In this document: piece after piece, positions 1 to 7,050 of the stretch
Layout: the number at the start of each line of letters is the position of its first letter
Position numbering within the stretch: position 1 is the first letter of the stretch
NCBI GenBank assembly: GCA_026993285.1
Contig: JALWTZ010000299.1
Span: forward strand, 1-16,427
DNA: 16,427 bases
Source of the DNA: Lysobacterales bacterium
GTDB taxonomy: Bacteria > Pseudomonadota > Gammaproteobacteria > Xanthomonadales > S139-57
Reading direction: 5' to 3'
The notes under the pieces: model-generated
The model's input: only the letters and a program-made list of their open reading frames with translations
Told to the model about the DNA's origin: nothing
The model's database searches: none
Made by a program: the position numbers and the translations under genes

Positions 1-31
1 GGGGAATACCTTCAGGAACCCGGGATGTATG

Positions 32-57
32 GGAACTGCGATTCAGCTCACAGTTCC
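32..57. repeat. Inverted repeat at the thiD stop codon
   Basis: GGAACTG at 32-38 pairs perfectly with CAGTTCC at 51-57 across a 12-nt loop. The thiD stop codon lies inside the loop. No T-run follows in the thiD direction, so it is not a classical intrinsic terminator. It could be an RNA 3'-end hairpin or chance. Confidence 0.3.
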
Positions 58-848
58 AGCTCATCATCAGACCGATCCGGATCCGTAACCGTGATCAACC
101 GGATGGCATGGTTTCCTTCCGCCACGGGCGCCCTGACCATGCGTGCATGCAGCCAGTGCAAGGCCTGCGCAACGGCATCTGCCCAGTGTTTACCCATGGC
201 ATAGGCTGCGGCAGTGGCTGAAGCCAGACGACATCCCGTACCTCGAAAGCTTCCGGGCAAGGCCGGCCATGACCAGCGCGCCAGGCAACGGCCATGCTCA
301 TACAAGGCATCTTCACGCACCGGCCCTGTACCATGCCCCCCCTTGATCAATACCCTTGCAAAGCCCATGTCATGCAGTTGCCTGGCGGCCTCATCCGGCC
401 CAGGAAGGTTCTTGACCTCCAACAGAGTCTGCAACTCATCCAGATTGGGCATCAGCAAATCTATACGCCGGGCATGGCGACGCAATGCGGCAAGTGCATC
501 TCCGCTCATCAAGGCATGGCCGGCACTGGCTTGCATGACCGGATCCAGTACAACCGGAATCTGCTCGTCGCCCAGCCACTGCAGCAACCATTCCAGCGTT
601 TTGGCCTGACCAACCATCCCCAGTTTGCAGACCCTGGGCCGCCCTTCCTGCCGAAGCGCAGAAAACTGCGCCTGTATGAGGTCCAGTTCCACCGACCGCA
701 CTTCCAGTGCCTGATGCAGGTTCTGTACAGTCAGGGCTGTAATGACAGCCTGTGGCCAGGCACCCATGGCATGCACTGCCGCCACATCGGCCAGCACACC
801 CGCTCCCCCGGAAGGGTCCAGCCCGGCGGCAATCCATACCCTGTTCAA
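48..848 (-). CDS. thiD: Hydroxymethylpyrimidine/phosphomethylpyrimidine kinase
   Basis: This cytoplasmic enzyme phosphorylates 4-amino-5-hydroxymethyl-2-methylpyrimidine (HMP) and then HMP-phosphate, giving the pyrimidine half of thiamine. The 266-residue protein has the usual ThiD length and ribokinase-like fold signatures: the N-terminal substrate loop GLDPSGGAG (residues 9-17), KLGM (75-78), LDPVM (101-105), PNLDE (134-138), GGHG (about 170-173), and the C-terminal RGTGC anion-hole motif (202-206) with the conserved cysteine. The start is TTG at 848, supported by AGGA on the minus strand (856-859) seven bases upstream. No ATG fits the conserved N-terminus better. The gene is divergent from the FadL-like gene. 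No other thiamine gene is in view, and I recognised no TPP riboswitch signature upstream. ThiD identity is secure; kinase activity on both substrates is inferred from the family. Confidence 0.93.
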   Translation of the reverse strand: MNRVWIAAGLDPSGGAGVLADVAAVHAMGAWPQAVITALTVQNLHQALEVRSVELDLIQAQFSALRQEGRPRVCKLGMVGQAKTLEWLLQWLGDEQIPVVLDPVMQASAGHALMSGDALAALRRHARRIDLLMPNLDELQTLLEVKNLPGPDEAARQLHDMGFARVLIKGGHGTGPVREDALYEHGRCLARWSWPALPGSFRGTGCRLASATAAAYAMGKHWADAVAQALHWLHARMVRAPVAEGNHAIRLITVTDPDRSDDELEL

Positions 849-983
849 GAGCGTGTCCTGATCACTGGGTCATGTACGTTGCGTAAAAACAACATCTCTG
901 GTCGCTCTCCCCTGTTTCAAACCCTTTCCAGGGTATACTCACATGCGCACACCTGCTGGGATTGCCCGCAAAACCTGCCATGC

Positions 984-1012
984 TTGACTTGGTGTTGTAT
1001 TTTTGCAATATT
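984..1012 (+). promoter_or_regulatory. Candidate sigma-70 promoter for the FadL-like gene
   Basis: TTGACT at 984-989 (5/6 match to the -35 consensus) is followed, after 17 bp, by AATATT at 1007-1012 (4/6 match to -10) in a locally AT-rich stretch. It lies about 47 bp upstream of the proposed ATG at 1059. The rest of the 849-1058 divergent region shows only an isolated TATACT (934-939) without a good -35. This is a prediction by eye. Confidence 0.45.
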
Positions 1013-1058
1013 GGCATTTGGTGAGTGGATATACAACACAGCGAGTTTCAGCAGGCGC

Positions 1059-2234
1059 ATGAAGCAGCCCCTACGCAAGGCAAACCATACTTCATTTCGG
1101 GTAGCCGTCAGTGCAGCAGCACTGGCGTCCTGCCTGAGCGCGCCTGCCATGGCCAGCCTGGATTCTGCACAATACGGCGTATTGGGGCCCTGGCAGGCCT
1201 ATGCGCTTCAATCCCTGACGCCCAGCTTCGCCAGAGACATCCCTGAGTTGTATGGCAACTATCCAGCACAAATTCCCGGCATGTTGCCCAGCTCATCCCT
1301 GCTGGCCGACCTGGACCTGCTCATGCCGCTGGAGCCCACACTGGAAACCAACGCGGTCTTCACCCTGCAAGACCGGCGTGCATCCATTCTGGCCGCATCT
1401 ACCCACAACCCGACTAGCCTGCGTCTGACCCAGCCCTCCGGCTGGGCCATGGACCGCCGCCTACTGACTTCAGGCATTCGACACCTGATGGGGGACAGTG
1501 GCTGGTTGCAGGTCTCCGCCGTACTGGCCAGCCAGCGTTTCCGGCTCTACGAAAACGGCAATCAGTACAGCAACCTGGAATACGACCGCCAGGCTCTGCG
1601 TTCCCTGGATACACCCACCTATGGTGCCGGCCTGCGTGTAGGGCTGGAGAGCCGCATCCTGCCCATGTTCAGCGTTGGCCTGAGTTATCAGACCCGTATC
1701 GACATGGATGCACTGACCGCCTACCGCGGGCTGTTCAACAAGCCGGCTGATTTCGACATCCCGGCCCATGCCAGCGTCTTGCTGAAGGCCCACGCCTCAC
1801 GCACGCAAACACTGACCTTTGAAGCGCAGCGGATTCAGTACAGCCAGATCGACCCATTCAACAGCTACCTGCTGCCCGATCGCTTCACCTCGCTGCTGGG
1901 TGACGGTGGCAGCCCGGAATTCAGCTGGAATGACCTGACGGTCTACAATGTTCACTGGAATTGGCAGCCCAATGAACAGTGGCAAATGGAAGCCACCTGG
2001 GGAACTGGCAATCAGCCTTCTCCCAGCTCCTCCCTGCTCTATCAGGCACTGGTACCGGACTATGCACGCCAGAACATGAACCTGGCGGTTACACACAGCA
2101 ATGAGCAATGGGGCACACTCACCCTGGCCATGCGCTATGCCCAGCCCGAACCGCTCTATGAAAACCTGCTGTTGAACAGAAACCGCCTGCGTGATCGTCT
2201 GGCAGTGGAAATGAACTGGTCCATTTCTTTCTGA
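1059..2234 (+). CDS. FadL/OMPP1/TodX-like outer-membrane protein
   Basis: This is a predicted beta-barrel protein of the FadL (OMPP1/TodX) family, which lets long-chain fatty acids or other hydrophobic compounds through the outer membrane. The 391-residue protein begins with a basic stretch and an alanine-rich hydrophobic segment ending in APAMA-S, a good signal peptidase I site near residue 32. The C-terminal half resembles FadL relatives: a GLSYQTRIDMD strand, the FDIPA segment, alternating strands such as LTFEAQRIQYSQID, a GDGGSPEFSW motif, and GNQPSPSS near the end. It finishes on phenylalanine, the usual barrel-sorting signal. The frame stays open well upstream of 1059, but this ATG is the one that places a signal peptide at the N-terminus; its ribosome site is weak. 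It is shorter than E. coli FadL, and the N-terminal half is hard to match. The substrate is unknown. It may be a FadL-like porin rather than a true fatty-acid transporter. Confidence 0.75.
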   Translation: MKQPLRKANHTSFRVAVSAAALASCLSAPAMASLDSAQYGVLGPWQAYALQSLTPSFARDIPELYGNYPAQIPGMLPSSSLLADLDLLMPLEPTLETNAVFTLQDRRASILAASTHNPTSLRLTQPSGWAMDRRLLTSGIRHLMGDSGWLQVSAVLASQRFRLYENGNQYSNLEYDRQALRSLDTPTYGAGLRVGLESRILPMFSVGLSYQTRIDMDALTAYRGLFNKPADFDIPAHASVLLKAHASRTQTLTFEAQRIQYSQIDPFNSYLLPDRFTSLLGDGGSPEFSWNDLTVYNVHWNWQPNEQWQMEATWGTGNQPSPSSSLLYQALVPDYARQNMNLAVTHSNEQWGTLTLAMRYAQPEPLYENLLLNRNRLRDRLAVEMNWSISF

Positions 2235-2257
2235 GCCCCCACGGGTGACCTTCAGCA

Positions 2258-2287
2258 CTGCCAATAGTGGCAGAAACCCCCTACAAT
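2258..2287 (+). promoter_or_regulatory. Candidate promoter with palindrome over the -35, upstream of the PerM-like gene
   Basis: TACAAT at 2282-2287 (5/6 to the -10 consensus) follows CTGCCA at 2258-2263 (4/6 to -35) after 18 bp. CTGCCA is also the left arm of a perfect 6-bp inverted repeat, with TGGCAG at 2268-2273 and loop ATAG, so a repressor site or small hairpin could overlap the promoter. No T-run follows, so it does not look like a terminator for the upstream gene. The region 2235-2325 holds nothing else. Confidence 0.4.
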
Positions 2288-2325
2288 ACACGCCGTTCAA
2301 GCTGACCGGATAGGATGCTTCCTGC

Positions 2326-3411
2326 ATGGAAATCCTCAAACAATGGTTCCTCAGACACCTGAGCAATCCCCAGGTGGTCATCCTGTTTGCCAGCCTGTTG
2401 CTGGGGTTTGGGGTGATTGTGGGCATGGGCCACATGCTGGCACCGGCCCTGACAGCCCTGGTACTGGCCTATCTCCTTGAAGGACTGACTCAGCGGCTGG
2501 AGCGTATTGGCATGCAACGCATGCCAGCAGTACTGCTGGTCTTTGGCTTGTTCATGACCGTTCTGCTGTTACTGGTCTTTGGCGTGATCCCGCTGCTTTC
2601 CCGGCAAATCACCCAACTGGTGGCACAGTTGCCCAATTATCTGGCCAAGGGGCAGGCACTGTTGTTGCAACTGCCTGAAAGGTATCCGGATTTCATCACC
2701 GAAGAACAAATCACCACGCTACTGGGCAAGCTCAGCAATGAGATGGCAGCCTGGGGCCAGAAACTGTTGACGACTTCGCTGGCCTCACTGGGCACCCTGC
2801 TGGCCCTGGTCATCTATCTGGTACTGGTTCCCCTGCTGGTGTTCTTCTTTCTCAAGGACAAGCGCAAGCTGCTGGCCTGGTTCAACCGGCTGCTGCCGAA
2901 AGATCACAGCCTGGTCAGTCACATCTGGCAGGAAGTAGACCAGCAGATCGGCAACTATGTGCGTGGCAAGGTATTGGAAATTTTCATCGTCGGTGCCGTG
3001 GCCATGGTGACCTTTACCTTCTTCGGTCTGCAATATGCCCTGCTGCTTTCCGTCGTGGTAGGACTGTCCGTGCTCATTCCATATGTAGGGGCCACACTGG
3101 CCACCGTCCCCGTGGTGCTGGTGGCCTTTTTCCAATGGGGTTGGGGAGAGCAGCTGGCCTATGTGTTCATCGCCTATCTCGTACTGCAGGCACTGGATGG
3201 CAATGTACTGGTGCCGTTGTTGTTTTCGGAGGTGGTCAATCTGCATCCAGTAGCCATCATTCTGGCCATTCTGGTCTTTGGAGGATTCTGGGGTGTGTGG
3301 GGTGTTTTCTTCGCCATACCCCTGGCCACCCTGATCCAGGCCATCCTCCGTGCCTGGCCGGATGCCGAGGATTTCAGCAGCGATGCGGCCACCAGCAAAC
3401 AGTCATCCTGA
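2326..3411 (+). CDS. AI-2E family (PerM-like) inner-membrane transporter
   Basis: This 361-residue polytopic inner-membrane protein belongs to the AI-2E transporter/PerM family (UPF0118). Family members have been linked to export of autoinducer-2 or to ion exchange, but for most the substrate is unknown. Hydrophobic segments are visible at about residues 17-52, 67-91, 151-176, 218-259, 270-290 and 308-344. A long soluble stretch (about 92-150) lies between the second and third clusters, as is usual for the family. Family-like sequences include YVRGKVLEIFIVG (211-223), IPYVGATLATVP (251-262) and DGNVLVPLLFSEVVNLHPVA (291-310). The tail is short and polar. The start ATG at 2326 has a purine-rich TAGGAT about ten bases upstream. 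In many gammaproteobacteria a perM-like gene sits beside hda or purM; neither is here. Instead its 3' end overlaps an ABC permease gene, suggesting co-transcription. Confidence 0.88.
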   Translation: MEILKQWFLRHLSNPQVVILFASLLLGFGVIVGMGHMLAPALTALVLAYLLEGLTQRLERIGMQRMPAVLLVFGLFMTVLLLLVFGVIPLLSRQITQLVAQLPNYLAKGQALLLQLPERYPDFITEEQITTLLGKLSNEMAAWGQKLLTTSLASLGTLLALVIYLVLVPLLVFFFLKDKRKLLAWFNRLLPKDHSLVSHIWQEVDQQIGNYVRGKVLEIFIVGAVAMVTFTFFGLQYALLLSVVVGLSVLIPYVGATLATVPVVLVAFFQWGWGEQLAYVFIAYLVLQALDGNVLVPLLFSEVVNLHPVAIILAILVFGGFWGVWGVFFAIPLATLIQAILRAWPDAEDFSSDAATSKQSS

Positions 3412-4336
3412 GTTTTTCTGGCCCGTACTCTGGCTGCTGGCACTGGCAAGCGTAGTCCTGTCCCTGTTCTGGGGGTTCTGGCAGCAATGGGCATTCCCGG
3501 AGACCGCCGTTCTGACACAACTGCGTCTTCCACGCACACTGCTGGCCTTCTGCACCGGCAGCCTGCTCAGCCTGGCCGGTGTGCAGATGCAGGCAGCACT
3601 GCGAAACCCGCTGGCTGACCCCTATATTCTCGGCACAGCCAGTGGTGCCGGGGTTTTTGCACTGGCTGCCGTACTGGCAGGGTGGCCCCCATGGGGCATA
3701 CAAACCGCCGGCATGACCGGAGCCATCCTTGCCTCGCTTCTGGTATTGTCCGTCAACCTTCGTCGACCCGATCCCCTGCGTACCTTGCTGGTTGGCGTGG
3801 GTCTTGCCGCAGCTTTCTCCGCCCTGATCACATTGATCCTGAGCCTCTCTCCCAGCCATCAACTCAACAGCCTGCTGTTCTGGCTGATGGGCGATCTTTC
3901 TTCCTCCCCTCCCCCATTCTGGCTGCTACCGCTGACCGTATTGGCCTATTGGCTGGCACGACGCTCGGCACATATTCTGGATCTGCTGTCACTGGGCATG
4001 ACCAAGGCAAACACCCTGGGGCTGGATGCGTCACGCAGTTTATTGCAGACACTGGGCCTGGCCGCCTTGTTGACAGGCATTGCAGTCAGCCTGGCCGGCC
4101 CCATCGGCTTTGTGGGGCTGCTGATTCCACATATCCTTCGCCTCTGGCATGGCTCGTTACACAAGGATCTGGTACCCGCCAGCGCACTCCTGGGGGGCAG
4201 TTTTCTGTTACTGGCCGATACGCTTGCCCAACACTTGTTTGCCCCCTATCAGTTGCCGGTCGGTGCCATCACGGCGCTGGTGGGTGCTCCCTGGCTGGTC
4301 TGGCTGCTCTGGCACAGGCGCGAGGTGGCAACCTGA
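3383..4336 (+). CDS. FecCD/BtuC-family ABC transporter permease
   Basis: This is the inner-membrane permease of an iron-chelate or vitamin B12 type importer. From ATG 3383 the protein is 317 residues, the normal family size, with about ten hydrophobic helices. Family motifs are clear: LRLPRTLLAF (47-56), RNPLADPYILGTASGAG (74-90), GMTKANTLGLD (195-205) in the region that contacts the ATPase, GPIGFVGLLIPHILR (229-243), LLLADTLAQ (275-283) and LPVGAITALVGAP (291-303). The frame also has an upstream GTG at 3350 and ATG at 3362. I chose 3383 because GAGG (3367-3370) precedes it and the extra residues are not family-like. The gene starts inside the end of the PerM-like gene and its TGA shares one base with the ATG of the ATPase, so permease and ATPase are very likely translationally coupled. 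The substrate cannot be read from sequence. Confidence 0.9.
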   Translation: MRPPANSHPEFFWPVLWLLALASVVLSLFWGFWQQWAFPETAVLTQLRLPRTLLAFCTGSLLSLAGVQMQAALRNPLADPYILGTASGAGVFALAAVLAGWPPWGIQTAGMTGAILASLLVLSVNLRRPDPLRTLLVGVGLAAAFSALITLILSLSPSHQLNSLLFWLMGDLSSSPPPFWLLPLTVLAYWLARRSAHILDLLSLGMTKANTLGLDASRSLLQTLGLAALLTGIAVSLAGPIGFVGLLIPHILRLWHGSLHKDLVPASALLGGSFLLLADTLAQHLFAPYQLPVGAITALVGAPWLVWLLWHRREVAT

Positions 4337-5097
4337 TGTTGCAGTGCAGCGATGTGCAATGTCCGCGATTGAGGCAGCAACCTGCAACGGTCCATTTCAC
4401 CAGCGGGCAGCACTGGGCCTTACTGGGCCCCAACGGCAGTGGCAAGACCACGCTGCTCCATACGCTGGCCGGCCTGTTGCCCTATCGCGGTACCATCACC
4501 ATCGAAGGCAAGCCACTGCAGCACATCAGCGCCATGGAACGCGCCCGCAAACTGGCCTTGTTACTGCAGGAACCCGGTCAGCGATTTCCCTGGCTTGTCA
4601 AGGAGTATCTGCAGGTGGCCGCATCCCCGCTGGGACAGCCACCTTGCCAGCTTGAGCAGGCTCGGGACATCCTCCATGCACTGGACCTGGATGATCTGTT
4701 GTCCAGAAGGGTGAACCATCTGTCCGGCGGTCAATGGCAGCGGGTGCAGATTGCTGCCGTCCTGCTGCAGGACAGCCCGGTGATACTGCTGGATGAACCA
4801 CTGAATCACCTCGACCTGCATCATCAACAGCAGCTGTTGCAATTGCTGGAAGCATTCCGCCTGCATGGACGGTTGATCCTCTCCAGCATGCACGATATCA
4901 ATCAGGCATTCGGTCGCTGCACTCACGCACTGCTGTTCTTTCCGGACCGGCTGCTGGGTGGTACATCGGCTGCAATGATGCAAGCCGAACCGCTCAGTCG
5001 GCTCTATGGTCTGCCACTGGAAAAACTTTCGGCCCAGGGACGGGAATGGCTGTTGCCCGCAGATCTGCCCGCAACCGGTACAGTGTCTGACCACTGA
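4336..5097 (+). CDS. FecE/BtuD-like ABC transporter ATP-binding protein
   Basis: This ATPase powers the adjacent FecCD-type permease. The protein is 253 residues, with Walker A GPNGSGKT (31-38), a Q-loop glutamine at 78 in LLLQEPGQ, signature LSGGQ (129-133), Walker B VILLDEP (149-155), a D-loop LNHLD, and H-loop histidine 186 in SSMHD. The ATG at 4336 shares its A with the permease TGA, and GAGG (4322-4325) lies ten bases before it. The frame is open far upstream inside the permease gene, but that is a shadow. The N-terminus is short, so the A-loop aromatic residue is not obvious. No periplasmic binding-protein gene lies beside it in the window. The last 34 codons overlap the convergent TrmB-like gene. 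ATPase assignment is secure; the substrate (iron chelate, cobalamin or other) is open. Confidence 0.92.
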   Translation: MLQCSDVQCPRLRQQPATVHFTSGQHWALLGPNGSGKTTLLHTLAGLLPYRGTITIEGKPLQHISAMERARKLALLLQEPGQRFPWLVKEYLQVAASPLGQPPCQLEQARDILHALDLDDLLSRRVNHLSGGQWQRVQIAAVLLQDSPVILLDEPLNHLDLHHQQQLLQLLEAFRLHGRLILSSMHDINQAFGRCTHALLFFPDRLLGGTSAAMMQAEPLSRLYGLPLEKLSAQGREWLLPADLPATGTVSDH

Positions 5098-5710
5098 GAG
5101 CGTACTTGCTCTCGAAGGGACTGACACCCGTGGCTCGCGCCTGCTCGGTCCTGACTGCAATGCCCAGTTTCTTGAGGGCATGGGCAAACTCATCCACATA
5201 GAGCGACCAATTGCTGCGCAATTCCAGTTCACCCCCGAGGGCCAGCAGCCAGGGAAAGACCGGATGGCCATGCCAGCGACGCTGTAGATGCATTTTTTTG
5301 GGCCAAGGATTGGGGTAGAAAATAAAATGTCGCTGCAGACGAAAACCGGCATCATGAAGCAGGCGCCAGAAATCCTGCAGATCGGCTCGGATCAGCAGCA
5401 GGTTTTCCGGGTCTTTTTCCTGTCTCTGGCGTCGCAAGCGATACGCTGACTGGTCCACCCCCACAACCAGACTGTCCGGAAATTGACGAGCCAGCTGCCG
5501 GCTGCTGTCGCCCGTACCACAGCCGGCATCCAGAACCAGCCGCTCTCGAGCCTGTTGCAATCGTTCCAGATATTGTTCGAAGCTTGCCACGGTATGTGCA
5601 GCCACTGGCCGCATCCAGGCATGCGCCCAATGCCGCTCCAGCACTGTGCCAAGATCCGGATGGATCCCACTCTGATTGCTGGAGACTCTTCTTGAATGAC
5701 CCTGCTTCAA
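4994..5710 (-). CDS. TrmB-like SAM-dependent methyltransferase (divergent)
   Basis: This is a class I S-adenosylmethionine methyltransferase related to TrmB, the enzyme that makes 7-methylguanosine at tRNA position 46. The 238-residue protein shows SAM motif I as LDAGCGTGDSS (60-70), an acidic motif II in VVGVDQS (82-88), YPNPWPKKMHLQRRW (132-146), which matches TrmB FPDPW.K..H.KRR, and SPFESKY (197-203), which matches the TrmB T-(K/P)-FE region. The family aspartate in FPDPW is asparagine here, so tRNA m7G activity is uncertain and this may be a paralogue with another role. The last roughly 25 residues extend beyond the family core and lie in the overlap with the convergent ABC ATPase gene. 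The start is TTG at 5710, overlapping the PhoD-like stop as TTGA, which suggests coupled translation. No strong ribosome site is seen, and the next ATG (near residue 33) would remove part of the N-terminus. Confidence 0.78.
   Translation of the reverse strand: MKQGHSRRVSSNQSGIHPDLGTVLERHWAHAWMRPVAAHTVASFEQYLERLQQARERLVLDAGCGTGDSSRQLARQFPDSLVVGVDQSAYRLRRQRQEKDPENLLLIRADLQDFWRLLHDAGFRLQRHFIFYPNPWPKKMHLQRRWHGHPVFPWLLALGGELELRSNWSLYVDEFAHALKKLGIAVRTEQARATGVSPFESKYALSGQTLYRLRADLRATAIPVPGPKVFPVADHRAD
5096..5113. repeat. Perfect 6-bp hairpin at the ABC ATPase stop codon
   Basis: GAGAGC (5096-5101) and GCTCTC (5108-5113) form a perfect stem with a 6-nt loop, starting within the ATPase TGA. It lies inside the coding sequence of the TrmB-like gene (its SKYALS region). 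No T-run follows in either direction. It may help define the ATPase mRNA end, or be coincidental. Confidence 0.3.
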
Positions 5711-7050
5711 CGTGGGTTACGCAACTCCGTGGCTGAAATCACATGTTGCATCAGGGGGGCGCCACTGGCATCAAAGACACGGATCTCCATTTGGCGTTTC
5801 TTGCGAGGGCCAGAAAAGTGCAATTCACAGAAATTCTGTGTATTGATGACTTTTGTCCCTTCCACCAGCGGGGGGCTACGCTTCTCCGGCTTGACCCGGT
5901 GAGACCCGGAGGTTAGCGGTGAACAGGTCAGTTCATACAATGGATAGGCCCCCTTGCGTGGCATGCGCAACAACTCGGTGTGATGCCGATCTCCACTGAG
6001 AAAGAGCACGCCCTCGACCTGGCTGCGAGCCAGCCAATCCAGAAACTCCTGGCGCTCGAAGGGAAAATGGTTCCAGCCCTCATAGGGGTTGTTCAAATTG
6101 AGAAACTGGCCACCACCGGCAATAATCTTGAACGGTGCCCTTGAAGCCAGCAACGCATTTTTCAGCCAGTCCATCTGAGCCTGGCCAAACAGTCGTTTTT
6201 CGCGGGTTTCCGGACCTTTGTCTCCATCACGATAGTACCGGTCATCCAGCAAAAACAGATCCACATCGTTGTAACTGAACTGGCCAAAGACTCCAGGCAC
6301 ACCGGGCAGCCCATAACTGTCATTGGCCCAGTAGCGCTGGAACAGTTCCAGTGCATGTGCCTTGTGTACCCAGCTCTTGTTGCTGTCATTGGGACCGTAA
6401 TCGTGATCATCCCAAATGGCCAGATGATGGCCCGTGCGGAGGAACTTTTGCAGGGACGGCAGCGCCCGATCATGCCAATAACGCAAGTGCATGTCTGCCT
6501 TGGCGAGATAATCCACTTCCCGGAAATAGACATTGTCGCCCAACCAGAGCATCAGCTCCGGATTACGCTTGGCCATGACATCAAAAATGGCCGGACTTTT
6601 GCCATAGGGACGACCGGGACGGTCATATGCCGTTTCGTTGAAGTAACTGCAGGAACCGGTCATCAGGGTGAATTCCGGCGGGTCTTCACGAAACTGCCAC
6701 AGTTTCTGGGTGTGGAAACGCAAAGGCTGTTCCAGTTTCACCGCCTGGCCATCGATCACAACCCGGTATTCATAAACCGTACCGGGCTCAAGATTGTCGA
6801 TCACAAACTGCGCCACATTATCCTCGGCTGCCCGGGTACGCTGGCTGATTTTCCGCCATTCAGCTTCTACCACCCCCTGTTTGCGATACAACACATCCAC
6901 CCGACCAGGCTGTTCAGTCTGCAGCCACAGGTGGGTGGAACGCATGCCATTCGCACCGGCCATGGGGCCTGCGCGCAAGCCGGATACCGCCTGCGCCACA
7001 CTCACATTAAACAGCAGCAGGAACAGCCCTGCGTTCATCCAGCGGCTCAT
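5707..7050 (-). CDS. PhoD-like metallophosphatase, exported
   Basis: This is a PhoD-family alkaline phosphatase/phosphodiesterase, predicted to be periplasmic. The 447-residue protein has an N-terminal signal peptide (MSRWMNAGLFLLLFNVSVAQA, cleaved near residue 21) with no twin arginine. A fibronectin-like N-terminal domain of the PhoD/purple-phosphatase type (about 25-115) follows; it contains VIDNLEPGTVYEYRVVIDG. The catalytic domain carries TGSC (131-134), LGDNVY (170-175), WDDHDYGPND (213-222) and SGDRHH (352-357), which supply the expected metal-binding aspartates, asparagine, histidines and the cysteine of the PhoD centre. Its ATG overlaps the secF stop as ATGA, and its TGA overlaps the next gene's TTG, so secF, this gene and the TrmB-like gene are probably one transcript. 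Natural substrates could be phosphodiesters, teichoic-like polymers or phospholipids. I cannot choose among them. Confidence 0.88.
   Translation of the reverse strand: MSRWMNAGLFLLLFNVSVAQAVSGLRAGPMAGANGMRSTHLWLQTEQPGRVDVLYRKQGVVEAEWRKISQRTRAAEDNVAQFVIDNLEPGTVYEYRVVIDGQAVKLEQPLRFHTQKLWQFREDPPEFTLMTGSCSYFNETAYDRPGRPYGKSPAIFDVMAKRNPELMLWLGDNVYFREVDYLAKADMHLRYWHDRALPSLQKFLRTGHHLAIWDDHDYGPNDSNKSWVHKAHALELFQRYWANDSYGLPGVPGVFGQFSYNDVDLFLLDDRYYRDGDKGPETREKRLFGQAQMDWLKNALLASRAPFKIIAGGGQFLNLNNPYEGWNHFPFERQEFLDWLARSQVEGVLFLSGDRHHTELLRMPRKGAYPLYELTCSPLTSGSHRVKPEKRSPPLVEGTKVINTQNFCELHFSGPRKKRQMEIRVFDASGAPLMQHVISATELRNPR

Noticed and set aside
32..57. Hairpin at the thiD end as an intrinsic terminator
   Set aside because: The stem is followed by GC-rich sequence with no T-run, so it is listed only as an inverted repeat.
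859..867. The shared 9-mer TGATCACTG near thiD (859-867) and near fadD (14831-14839) as a common operator
   Set aside because: A single 9-mer match across 16 kb is weak, and one copy overlaps the thiD ribosome-site region.
849..960. A TPP riboswitch upstream of thiD
   Set aside because: The minus-strand leader is short, and I could not find the conserved thi-box segments.
294..1058. The plus-strand frame of the FadL-like gene stays open back to 294, antisense to thiD
   Set aside because: The upstream part is not protein-like and lies opposite thiD. A signal peptide begins at the ATG at 1059, with a promoter candidate just before it.
1797..2435. A 212-codon minus-strand open frame spanning the FadL-like 3' end and the PerM-like start
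   Set aside because: It crosses a promoter-like intergenic region and has no domain or plausible start signal. The plus-strand genes explain the area.
4561..5355. A 264-codon minus-strand open frame across the ABC ATPase and TrmB-like genes
   Set aside because: It is antisense to Walker-motif coding sequence and out of frame with the TrmB-like gene. Its sequence resembles no family.
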